Source: Areca catechu (taxonomy: Eukaryota; Streptophyta; Magnoliopsida; Arecales; Arecaceae). From it: a stretch of 64,000 nucleotides of DNA. Below the pieces are notes generated by a model, which worked only from the letters and a program-made list of their open reading frames with translations, did not search any database and was not told the origin of the DNA. The stretch covers positions 181,820,526-181,884,525 of the forward strand of contig CM038039.1 of assembly GCA_021397845.1 (NCBI GenBank), written 5' to 3'. The position numbers were made by a program, and so were the translations under genes. How positions within the stretch are numbered: position 1 is the first letter of the stretch; the number at the start of each line of letters is the position of its first letter. Below are positions 10,801 to 20,401 of the stretch, one piece after another.

Positions 10801-12285
10801 ATACAACTACAGGTAAGTTCCAAAAACCAGAGCATGAAAGAAGCCAGAAATGGCCTAGAAGCTTGTTTGATTCCATACTTGTAGATGGGCAGAATTTTTC
10901 CCAGAAGTGAGAGAAGAAAAAATGACTTCTCTACACCTTTCGCAGGTTTTGACAGCAACAAGTATGTGACAGGTCCAATAAGCACTGGAACTGTGTCAAT
11001 CTCAAGCTGCACCAGCAAATAAAAATTAAACAATAAGAGTTTTGATAAGTAACATAGGTCATTCAGCAGGGCAGAACCACAAAAGTAAACAAGAAATCAT
11101 CAGGAACCCAAATCTATATCGTATCATAGAACAAAATGTACCATGCCTGATAATGTAAAACTTTACCCCTTATACCTAGAATATTTTGTGTGAGATATAT
11201 ATGAATGCCTTATACATCAGTAATAAAGTAATGAAATATCATTTTTAGGCATATCTGATCAAGCCTAACAAAAGTATGGTTTGTACAGGTTCAGATTAGC
11301 TGATTACACTGAAAGCATGGCTAACTTGACTTGGTAGGCCAGACTACCCATGGAGAACAAAATTCATACATCCCACCCCTGCTTCCATTTGTGCATCTTT
11401 ATGCATTGTTTCAAAGTGACAAATTATCTAAGTGAAATTTCTGAAACACTGGGTAGTTGAAGTAAATGGCTACAAATCTCCTCAAATTACCCTTGATTAA
11501 ACATTGAAAGCATTTGCTCTCTACAGAAGTATTATATTAAACATTAAGACACCTTGCACCAAAACAACTAATAGAAAATACGTAAAATGTTACACAGTGA
11601 CAAACAAATACACAATGAGATGAGTAAAAACTAATTTAGTGCCGAAACAAAGAGACAGTTTCAAGCAGACAAACTGCGAATACACAAGTAATCAGCATAG
11701 GATTAAGCAAATACACTGATCTAGGTCCATACCGCCTTAGCTTCCTTGTATTCATAAACTGCCTTGTGAGAAGCATAGGAGAACCTTGTGTTTGGACCCA
11801 ATTCAGGTACAATAAAATGGCTAGATCAAGGGAGAAAAAGGAAAACATGTCAACAAACAAACAAATAAACTTACATAAAACAATAATATTACCAAATTTG
11901 GTACTTCAGGATTCAAGATGGAACAGATGTCTTACTAGTTGGTGTCAAACCACTTGGTCATCTCCATAGCAGGTACAGAGGCATTTCCTCTGGCCATAGA
12001 GAAGTAAGTGTCAAACCCAATCTCTCCACCAGTCCACCTATACCTGTTTGGAACTGCACCAAGCATAGCCGTGGTATCGAGCACTTGATCGTAATAAGAA
12101 AAAGTGTTGCTAGGAATGTAATTGATCCCAGCATCAGCCATTTGCTTCCAAATGGAATGCCTGAGATCTGTAGCAACCTTCTGCAAATCCTCGGCACTGC
12201 TCTTCCCATCCCAGAATGATTCCAGAGCAAACTTAAGCTCTCTCTTCGGCCCCATGCGAGGATACCCAACAATGTGCGATGCCAT
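7897..12285 (-). CDS. METE: Cobalamin-independent methionine synthase (5-methyltetrahydropteroyltriglutamate-homocysteine methyltransferase)
   Basis: This enzyme transfers the methyl group of 5-methyltetrahydrofolate polyglutamate to homocysteine, giving methionine, and feeds the S-adenosylmethionine cycle in cytosol or plastid. Thirteen coding exons fit GT-AG splicing: 12285-11936, 11820-11733, 11006-10879, 10796-10605, 10487-10285, 10204-10041, 9816-9736, 9651-9485, 9387-9282, 9050-8800, 8696-8624, 8521-8393 and 8265-7897. All join in frame to 766 codons plus TAA; plant MetE is usually 765, and the extra residue appears to lie in exon 5 (SSGFP). The start MASHIVGYPRMGPKRELK is the normal plant N-terminus. 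There is no obvious transit peptide, which suggests the cytosolic form. The zinc ligands are H648, C650, E672 and C734; the homocysteine-site I438-G-S440 and the QIDEAAL motif are present. The gene looks intact and functional although transposons lie on both sides. Confidence 0.97.
10522..10550. repeat. Poly-C tract in intron 4 of methionine synthase
   Basis: A C-rich run, with only a few interrupting A and G bases, lies between exons 4 and 5. On the sense (minus) strand it is a G-run. It is followed by A-rich 'aaaataaaat' repeats at 10553-10577. It does not touch a splice site. Confidence 0.9.
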
Positions 12286-12716
12286 CTTTCTGATCATGAG
12301 GATAGAACAAAACATTGTATTACATCATGAAAAGCAAATTTAAATTCCTCCAATAGAGTTAAGCAACACATCATCTTATATATTATGAAGATTTAACAGC
12401 ACATAGCAGTATTCCTTCTCCATTTAAATCTTTAAATTCAGGAATCCTTTTAATCACCTAAAGGCCCATATAATTATACCCTAATTCTCCATCACGTTTA
12501 CTTCTGAAAAATCAGATAAATGATAGTTAAATCGGAACATTTGAGAATTATGTACATGATTAGTTTCCTTTAGAAAATTTTGCTAGGAGTGGAAGCAGGT
12601 ACTTGTTTTCTGTCCTAGTGGCAAGTAAAGTGACAAGGATGCTACAAGAATACAGCATGTTAATGACAAAAAGTTGGTACATCAGTTGGGGAAGAAAAGA
12701 TTGGCAGGACCCCACT

Positions 12717-13010
12717 TAGGCCCCATTTGGTATTGCTTTTGGAGGGCCACAAAGCGCTTCGCCAATAACTGTTTGCATGATTTTGACGTGTTTGGTAAAA
12801 TTCTTGAAACAACATTCTAGCCCTTCCAAAAAACTGAAAATAATCTACTACAGAAAAGCTCCAATTTGGAGTTTTTGGGTAAAAGCTCCACTTTAGATGT
12901 GTCAATAAGCTTTTCGTTTTTTTGACAAAAAACTCATTCAAGAGACCTGAATGTGAGCCCCAACAGTAAATTCTTTAAAAAATTAACTTAACATACTTTT
13001 TTCCATAATC
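12717..13010. mobile_element. Possible MITE-like fragment
   Basis: 'TAGGCCCCATTTGGTATTGC' followed by 'ggagggccacaaagcgcttcgcc' resembles one end of the common plant MITEs that begin GGCCCCGTTTGGTA. I could not find the matching inverted end or a target duplication, so only one end, or a decayed copy, is present. Confidence 0.35.
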
Positions 13011-13429
13011 ATTTAAGTTACGTCTTTTTACACCACAATCATGCAATTCTCAAGAGTTTGAGTTTAACTTGTATATGATGAGGATAGTCTACATTGTTTG
13101 GAGATTAATTAATCATAGGAATAAAAGAGTATGGAACAAAGTCAAACATTGAGCAACCATGAGACGGATGTTTCGGATGATCATATTGCAGATCTTCTTA
13201 TGAGTCATTGACTTGCTTATTCAGGATATTATGCTCGTAACAAGGATATTGAGAAATGTTGATCTATATTTATATTGCTATTATGATTATGAATATATGA
13301 ACAATTTTATTGATATTTTGTATCAGAGTGAACAACATCAAACATTTATGTTGCTATTAGAATCAAGAATTACACAGTTCGCTAAAATGATATTCTTTGT
13401 TAGTCATTCATAAAAATAAATTACAATAT

Positions 13430-13860
13430 TTATTATAATATTTAGATTAAAATATAAAAAATAATTTATAAATTAACATTATTTTATAAGAATATTTCTT
13501 AATGAAATACAATAACAATATACTATAATATAATATTATATTATTATTATATTATCATCATTTATTATATTATACTTGATACAATATAAAAATATAATAA
13601 TATAGTATTATTATGTTATATAATAACATAATATCATATTACTATAACATTATATTAAAACAATGGCATAATATAATAATGCTATATTATAACATTATTA
13701 TTATATTATACTAAAATAATAATTCATATTAACATATTATAATGATATTATTATTATTTAATATAATAACAAAAAATTGTTATATGTTATGATAAATATA
13801 AAAAATATCATTTATAATATAATTTAGATTAAAATATCAAAATTAATAATTTGTAAATTA
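13430..13860. repeat. Extremely AT-rich block in the 5' UTR intron
   Basis: Over about 430 bp the sequence is almost purely A and T, built from 'aatattatat' and 'ataataatat' words without a fixed period. It is probably the core of an AT-rich transposon remnant or simple-sequence growth. It has no coding capacity. Confidence 0.8.
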
Positions 13861-14887
13861 AGAGTTTTATGTACAAAAAGTTAAACAGTTAGATGATTGA
13901 AAGTACTATATGATGTCCTTTGTTAATATTTCATGATACTAAAAATATCTTTTTAATTTGGTTATCAGACAAATGTTAAACCTTACCAAGGGCTCTATAA
14001 ATGAAAGAGAAAACCCTTTTTTCTTTTGATAAGACAAGCAATTCACACCATTCTAGCATGAATACGTCCAACAAAATTGGAAAAAACAACATATCCCTAA
14101 GGGCCATCAGAACAGCCTTAATGTCAGTCCAAAAGCAAGACCTTAATAGATCATTTTTCTACAGTGTGGAAAATTTTATTGGCCTTAAAGAACATACAAC
14201 AACACGCATATCACTTGAAGCATATCAGACCAAAATAAATAAACAAAAGAATTGCAAATATGAGGGAAATAACTCCAGAGAGTGGAGCATGCATCAAATA
14301 AAATTCGTAATGAACAAAATGATCTTATCCAGTTATCTAGAAAACATTTTTGCGATAAAAAATGTAGAAATAATTGAAAACAAAGTTTTATTCAACTGAG
14401 AAAGGAAACACAAGCGATCTACAGGATCAAAGGAACTAAAAGTATAGATCTAGATAAATCCAACGATGGGAACAGCACAGATTTATAGCTTGAATCACCC
14501 GACTTCCGATTTACGTGCTGCGAAGATACCAGATCTGAAGTATGCCCCAGAGTTTTCAACTAATCCAATCTAAAAGTAAGACATAGACCTTAAAATCTGA
14601 TTAGCTAGTAAACACAGATGCAGAACCAGATCTATAAATCTATAGATACCACTGTTGTAGATCTAGAACGAATCAACACTATAAGATTTGAAACCAGACC
14701 CAGAACAAGTCAGACCAAATTGCGATCCAAATGAGTACCTCAGTAGCAGTGAGAAGTTGATTCGATTCGAAATAGGAAAACAAGAAAAAATGAAGCAAAA
14801 ATCCTTAGATTGGATCTATCACGATAAAAGAGAAGAAACGAGAAAAGCGAAAGGGAAGGAAAAAATAGCAGGATTGAAAGAGCATAC

Positions 14888-14960
14888 CCTTTGGCGGCGA
14901 AGGAAGCGGTCCCGAAGAGGAGAGAGGGGCGTGTAGAGAGTGGAAGGCGTAGGGGGCGCG
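14888..14960 (-). promoter_or_regulatory. METE: Predicted first (non-coding) exon of methionine synthase
   Basis: The sense strand from about 14957 to 14888 is C/T-rich ('CCTTCCACTCTCTACACGCC' and similar words), as plant 5' leaders often are. It begins about 30 bp after a TATA box and ends at a GTATGC donor. The transcription start is estimated from the TATA spacing, not observed. The leader before splicing would be about 70 nt, plus 4 nt from the next exon. Confidence 0.55.
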
Positions 14961-14983
14961 AGGCGGACAGAGGAAGCAGGATC

Positions 14984-14991
14984 ATTTATAG
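14984..14991 (-). promoter_or_regulatory. TATA box of methionine synthase (CTATAAAT)
   Basis: CTATAAAT on the minus strand is a near-ideal plant TATA box in a GC-balanced region, about 95 bp upstream of the predicted UTR splice donor. Sequence between it and the poly-T tract (15000-15100) would hold the proximal promoter. Confidence 0.6.
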
Positions 14992-15104
14992 ACACGGAGA
15001 AGGTTGGTGTGAGCATCCGGCAGATCTCATACTTGAATTCGCCACCCGAGAATTTCGATTTTCGGTGCCTCGGTCCCACCTCTATGCTAATCTTCTTTTT
15101 CTTT

Positions 15105-15106
<2 letters not shown>

Positions 15107-15160
<54 letters not shown>
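15107..15160. repeat. Uninterrupted run of 54 T
   Basis: A homopolymer run preceded by 'cttctttttcttttc'. On the sense strand of methionine synthase it is a poly(A) tract roughly 120-170 bp upstream of the TATA box. It could exclude nucleosomes at the promoter, or be the tail of a retroposed sequence; no retroposon body is recognisable beside it. Confidence 0.95.
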
Positions 15161-15162
<2 letters not shown>

Positions 15163-15220
15163 GTATCATTTGAATATTAAATTTGAGAGTATGGCGAGAC
15201 AGCGTCGCTCAGAACGGTGG

Positions 15221-15414
15221 TAGGTGAAACGGGGTTGGTGGGAGCATCGAGTTGGTGGGCTATCATTGTTTGCACCTTGCCCAAGCACTTTTTTTAATAA
15301 TATTAATAATAAAATTTTTTTATTTTTAGTTTTTTTTGCTATCATTATTATTTGTAATTAATCAAATAATAAAAATTATATTCCTAATAATTTATATATA
15401 AAAAATAAATAAAA
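15221..15414. other. AT-rich spacer
   Basis: Between the end of the promoter region and the next LTR-like block there is only AT-rich sequence with no feature I can name. Confidence 0.4.
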
Positions 15415-16555
15415 AGTGTTGTGATAATTACTTGGGTATTCGGTTTCGAGAAATATCCAGATCAGCGATTAAGTTAGAGACTACAAGTCACCAATAAAAT
15501 CGTTTGAAACCGAGTTACTACCAATGACTAGAAGCTAAATGGGCATTAATACTCAAGGTTCGGTGGTCCAGTGTAGAACCAGGTTATAACCTGCTCTAGA
15601 TATGTGTTAGTTAACTCAAGTGACGAGGTTACCTTCCAATGCCCCACCACGTGACTCAGAGATGCATGCACGTCAGTCTTCTACATGCACATCAACCACC
15701 ATCAGCCTACCTAGTCCAACCATCCGTGCATACTCTCGATGCAGCGGTCATCAATGTTTGCCACCTAGGAAATGTCCTGCCATAGGGACGTACTATGCCA
15801 GTCACCACTCTCTGTCTCACCTACCATGGTATGATCTTCCACTCTGAGTATGCCTGCAACAGCCAGAATATGCTAACCATCATTTCATGTCTTTAGACGT
15901 CGAATACATGCCTATAAATTGATTCCCGGAAACCCTCCAAGTAGGTCGAACAAGGGCATAATAAGGATACAAGGGGAAGAACAAGAGGAGATAATGGAGA
16001 AGAAACCGAGAGCTCATTCTTCTCAAGAGCTACCTCCTTCCACCACAAAGAAAATACTTGCTCTCGCATCCAAGTACACCTTGAGCTCCCTAAATTGAGT
16101 CTTTCATAGCTCACCATCGAAGTGAAATCCTCATAGGCTATCTACACATACTCCCCATTTTCTCCAAAGTACTTTGGCCTCCATGACTCCACTCATCTAT
16201 GTGCCTTCCCTTGGGAAGCGAGACTCAAAGGCACTAGGATCCCGTTCTTTCACAGATTCCATTCCGTGCCTCTCTCTCCACTTCTTCTCCAACTATTCTC
16301 CCACTTTTAATCTAAGCCTAAAAAGGACTCCAAGCCTTCTCTATTTTCCTCTCTAGGAGAGTGACTTAGGTATCAGAGAGTCCACTATCGGGAACCTACC
16401 CTCAATGTGTCAGACTTTCTCGTCTTCTCTGTCTTGCAGGACCGACTCCCAGTGATAGGACCCGACAAGGCCTCCCGACTCCTCGATAGCATCCACTCCT
16501 TCTCCAATCCTGTTTGAGCTGAGCTCAAGTTGTTGCGGCAAATGCTCCAGGATAC
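15415..16555 (+). mobile_element. Probable Ty3/gypsy LTR of Tat type, 3' end truncated
   Basis: A plus-strand 'CCTATAAATT' (15910-15919) is a plausible TATA box. Downstream 'GTGACTTAGGTATCAGAGAG' followed by 'tccactatcgggaacc' (16361-16397) resembles the 'tgactt.ggcatcggag…ccgtcgggga' word common in LTRs of monocot Tat elements. The left edge is placed at the TG near 15415 only by eye. The right side runs into a minus-strand copia LTR. No coding sequence. Confidence 0.45.
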
Positions 16556-17243
16556 CAATTATCCAAGAGATACCTCTTACCCTGCGGAATGCCCAGGGGC
16601 GTGTTCAACCCTCTGCCAGCGATCCTCTGTGGATGCGATAGGATACAGGTTTCTCGAAGGTAGATGGATTTCGGTTGATAGCAAAGAGAAGATGAGAAGA
16701 GAGTAGAAGTAGAAAATCTTAGGGAAAAATGGGATTCCGATATTTGTATTCAGCCGTTAAGCAGTCTTACAAAACATCCACACATTTATATATATATATA
16801 GGTCATAAAAGGCTTAGCCCCCAAAAAACTTCCCAGGTTAGCACCGTCAGGATTCTGAAATCTTGACATCCGAGTCGGCTCGCATTTGACGAGTCAACTC
16901 AAAGCTGGTAGACATCCTCTGGATGATGCGACTCTTAGGCTATGAGTTGGCTCATCCAGACATCATGCTACAGTCTGTAGACATGAGCCAACTCTTTCCT
17001 GAGAGAGCCAACTCGTCCAGACCATCGCACAACATCTCCCTGCAGTGCCAACCACCGAGTCGACTCGAGTACCAGACGAGTCGACTCTAATGTTTAGACT
17101 GACAAAAAACACAGCCTAACACCTATGACTTGTCCCGGACTCACTCCTAGCCCTAAACACATCATGTAAAAACATGACTAACTGACCAAAACTTAAACCT
17201 TGGCCCCTCTTTGAGCCTTAGACACACCACCTGAGACTCAACA
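16556..17243 (-). mobile_element. Ty1/copia LTR (minus strand), with polypurine tract and primer-site-like sequence at its two ends
   Basis: Read on the minus strand, 'GAGCATCAAGGTGGAGAT' (17261-17244) is a classic copia polypurine tract and is followed by TGTTGAGTCTC, the LTR start. At the other end 'ATTGGTATCCTGGAGC' (about 16559-16545) resembles the tRNA-Met primer site. Within lie many GAGTCGACTC / GAGCCAACTC words (16870-17095). A TATA-like run at 16787-16801 is a TA microsatellite. The downstream edge is approximate. Confidence 0.6.
16870..17095 (-). repeat. Array of GAGTCGACTC-like quasi-palindromes in the copia LTR
   Basis: About nine variants (GAGTCGGCTC, GAGTCAACTC, GAGTTGGCTC, GAGCCAACTC, GAGTCGACTC) occur within 225 bp at irregular spacing. 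Two are perfect 10-bp palindromes. Location in the U3 half suggests regulatory sites, by inference. Confidence 0.7.
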
Positions 17244-17262
17244 ATCTCCACCTTGATGCTCT

Positions 17263-18179
17263 AAGGCTTCAAGTAACTACACCAGATTTCTCAAACCCAT
17301 TGATATGGCGGGATCGCTGACATGCAGGAGCTGAAAGGCGCCACATCAAAGGAAGCCGCCATGTCGAACGCCACTTCAGTTCTCCTGCCCAGACTCCTCC
17401 ACCGAGTTGAGCTCCCTCGAGACAACAAGCCGAACTCCGTCCTCCGCAAGGTCGGTCCGGCGAGCTCGGGACGCCTAGGTCGGAGCCGCCTTCTACCCTC
17501 CAGAGCGAGACCCTCGGAGATCGAGCCCTGTGGTCGGAGTCGAGCTCAACCCTCCTCCGCCACATGGAGCCTCTCCGAGGCCGAGCCCTCTAGACCGGGC
17601 CTGCATTCCGCCCTCCAAAGAGAGACCCTCGGAGATCGAGCCATGTGGTCGGAGTCGAGCTCAGCCCTCCTCCAGCATGTGGAGCCTCTCCGAGGCCGAG
17701 CCCTTTGGATCGGGCCCGCATTCCACCCTTCAGAGTGAGACCCTCGGAGATCGAGCCCTATGGTCGAAGTCGAGCTCAGCCCTCCTCCACTATGTGGAGC
17801 CTCTCCGAGGCTGAACCCTCTAGACCGGGCCTACACTCTGCCCTCTTCCACCGAGGCGATCCCGCAAGCTCGGGGTGTCTAGGTCTGAGCAAGCCCTGCC
17901 ATCCTAGCTCAGCCCTATCTCAGATGTGGGCACCGCCATCCCAGGACACCGGCGAGCCACCCGAAGACTACACTAGAACACCTGCCAGACCACACCGGCC
18001 GCCTGTAGTCGCCGGTTACACCAGAAAGGGGAGAGACCCACTGATTAAGGTGCCACGCTCCTCACCAACTGCCTGGTCCACCCGAAAGAGGAAGTCAACC
18101 AGGAGATTCGAATCCCAAGGGTGGCGGCCCACCGACCGAGGTACTGCCAGGCTTATCGGAATGAGATGACCAAGGGGAA
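17263..18179 (+). mobile_element. 3' non-coding part of a Tat-like element, with polypurine tract
   Basis: The block is GC-rich, contains a 115-bp tandem repeat, and ends in 'ACCAAGGGGAA' directly before TGTTAGAG, the start of the next LTR. This fits the long non-coding region that Tat elements carry between pol and the 3' LTR. It lacks any readable pol. The open frames here follow from the tandem repeats and high GC content. Confidence 0.5.
17507..17850 (+). repeat. 115-bp tandem repeat, about three copies
   Basis: GAGACCCTCGGAGATCGAGC begins at 17507, 17622 and 17737, a period of 115 bp. Unit content ('tggagcctctccgaggccgagccct') resembles in style, though not clearly in sequence, the 93-bp array of element C. 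Confidence 0.85.
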
Positions 18180-18714
18180 TGTTAGAGCACATGACAGCTT
18201 CCCTTATCATGGATCGGGAAAGGCCCCTCGGGACACCGCCGCACGTGCCTGACAGCCCGGTGGAGATCCCAAGATGAATGCCCAACTGTAACCTAATATA
18301 CAAAACTTGGAGGTAACAACCACAATACAAGCAAGACATAAGCCATACCACTTGAGCACAAGTGCAAGCTCAACCAAAAGGAGCATGGCACCACCAGCAT
18401 CCCCAAGCAAGGTTGGGCAGAAGGGCTGCATAGAGACTCCCTCTAGTCGGGCCACTCTTCCCCGACACACTTGCATCCCACTCTCACACTAATCACTCCT
18501 CCTAGTATGGAGTCCATCAAGAGGGGCTCGACCAGGAGGATCTGTTCTCTTGGGTCATCACTGACTTGATCGTCGGAGTGCCCTCGTCGGAAACCCCGGC
18601 CCGGGTCACTAACCCCTGTTTTGCAGGTCCAGGATCATCGGACAGCGAGACAGCGATGGAGGTGCACTCCGACATCGACAGTAGCTACAAGCCACGGCGA
18701 TCTTGGCAGCAACA
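18180..18714 (+). mobile_element. 5' LTR of Tat-lineage element C (about 535 bp)
   Basis: The LTR begins TGTTAGAGCACATGAC after a polypurine tract and ends CAGCAACA. It is followed by GATTGGCATGCCAGGTAGGG (18715-18734), a decayed form of the 'TTGGCGCGCCAGGTAGGGGG' primer region found in Tat/RIRE2-type elements. 'GACTTGATCGTCGGAGTGCC' (18561-18580) is the conserved Tat LTR word. The 3' partner LTR is missing from the window. Confidence 0.65.
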
Positions 18715-19193
18715 GATTGGCATGCCAGGTAGGGGGGAAGTGAGCATTCTTTGATTCAGTTCAAGCCCTCTGCCTCTTCTACAAGTAGTCTAACGAAAGG
18801 ATGGTGACAACACGGGCAAGGGAGGCTTCCATCAGCCATGCGGGGGACTCCCCGTCCTGGGGGAACCCACACCACCAAGAGATGGAGCCACCCGTTCCAG
18901 TTCAACCACCTCCGCCGGAATCCCAGCTGGCCGCACTCGCCCAGCAGATGCAAGTCCTCACCATGGCAGTGCGCCAGCTCCAGCAGCAACACCAATCCCT
19001 GGCCACCCATCAACAGCCAGGGACATCCATGGCCCACGCCGCGGCCCCCTGCGATAGCCTGCATTCCTTCTAAGGAAGGCCTTCGCAGCAGCGAGCCACT
19101 ACTGATAACCAGGGCAGCCATCAAACCCCAGTAAAAAGGCAACGAGCTAGCTCTACCGATAGGAAGAGCCGCTCACCAAACCTCGGGCGGGCA
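18715..19193 (+). other. Leader of element C, with primer-binding-site remnant
   Basis: It holds the decayed primer site and untranslated leader. A plus-strand frame at 18801-19073 (rich in Gln and Pro: 'LAALAQQMQVLTMAVRQLQQ') may be the true N-terminal part of gag, because such Gln-rich coiled segments occur at the start of Tat gag. It is cut by stops before the main gag block. Confidence 0.45.
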
Positions 19194-20401
19194 GTGCCCA
19201 GACCCCACCGAGGCAGAAAGATTAAGACCCCCCATCACGGAGATTATGCACACATGTCATGTTCTCCGTCTCCCTCAGCGGAGGGGTCTACTGATGAAGC
19301 CGTCAGGCGCATGGCAGAGAAGCACCTGGAGAAACATGAACGCAAGCTGGCAGAGTTTTCACACCGATTTGCCAACATGCAGGGCTCAGCTAGTGAGCCA
19401 GTGGGCTACGATGCACGTCCCCCTTTCTCCAAAGTTATTCAAGCAGAGCCAATCCCGCACCGGTTCCAGATGACGCAGGTGGATCCCTATGACGGGATCA
19501 CCAACCCCCTGGACCACCTAGAAAGCTACCGGACCTTCATGAGGGTCCAAGGGGCCACCGACGCTCTCCTTTGCATCGCCTTTCCTGCCACTCTTCGGAA
19601 GGTAGCTCGGGTGTGGTTCACCCGTTTGGAGCCCGAGAGCATCAACTCTTTCGCCCAGCTAGGGCAGAAGTTCGTGGCCCACTTCGACGCCTGTCGGAAG
19701 TTGCCACGAGAGACAGACAGCCTCTTCTCCATCCAGCAACAGGACCACGAGCCCCTGCGGGACTAAGTGGCCCGCTTCAAGACCGCCGCGTTGGAGATTT
19801 ACAACCTTGATGAGCCAGTTGCCATGCTGGCATTGAAGCTAGGGCTCAGGACCTCCCACCTAACCTACTCGCTGGATAAGAAGCCCCCAAGACTTATTTC
19901 GAGCTCCTTCTTCGAACACAAAAATACATCCATGCCGAGAAGGCAGATCGTATGAGACGGGAGCTCGATGGGAAGCCACTGAAGAAACCGGTCCCCACCG
20001 AGATGCCCGGAACCTGGAAGCCAGCACCCCAGGCTTCGAACTCCCAGAGGGACCGGCCAAGACCAAAAGGAGCTCCCATTCTTGAGAAGGGTTACACCCA
20101 TCTCCTCGCCGTGAGGATAAAAATCCTCATGGAAATTGAAGGCGATGATTACCTGAGATGCCCGCCTCCGATGAAGTCATCCACCGGCCGTGATAAAATG
20201 AAGTACTGTCGCTTTCATCATAACCATGGCCACGACACCGAGGAATGCCATAACCTCGAGTGGGAAATCGAAGAACTCATTAAGAGAGGCTACCTCAAAG
20301 GTTCGTGGGGTGTAGACCGCAGGTGGAATCCCAGGCGCTCGTCGCTCTCTCGTCGGCTCCAGCTATCGACAACTGCCCTACCGAGAAGCCGGTGGGCATG
20401 A
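19194..20401 (+). pseudogene. gag of element C (broken)
   Basis: Gag forms the virus-like particle that packages the element RNA. The first block (19194-19766) carries the retrotransposon gag domain, recognisable from 'DPYDGITNPLDHLESYRTFM', 'VWFTRLEP' and 'FAQLGQKFVAHF'. The frame is broken after 'HEPLRD', and a second block (19952-20401) contains 'CRFHHNHGHDTEEC', the zinc-finger-like segment typical of Tat gag, followed by 'EIEELIKRGYL'. At least two frame changes and a stop separate these parts. Confidence 0.85.

Larger units (their letters stand above)
12290..14887 (-). other. Predicted 5' UTR intron of methionine synthase (about 2.6 kb)
   Basis: Four bases before the ATG the sense strand reads TGATCAG|AAAG, a good acceptor. 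At 14888/14887 it reads CCAAAGG|GTATGC, a good donor downstream of a TATA box. Several plant MetE genes have an intron in the 5' UTR, so this structure is plausible, but it is predicted only from splice motifs. The intron contains a possible MITE start (12717) and a very AT-rich block (13430-13860). No other gene is visible in it; the 132-codon frame at 14001-14399 resembles nothing I know. Confidence 0.6.

Noticed and set aside
14001..14399. Independent 132-codon gene in the METE leader intron
   Set aside because: No recognisable domain, atypical Asn/Lys-rich composition, AT-rich surroundings and no promoter features.
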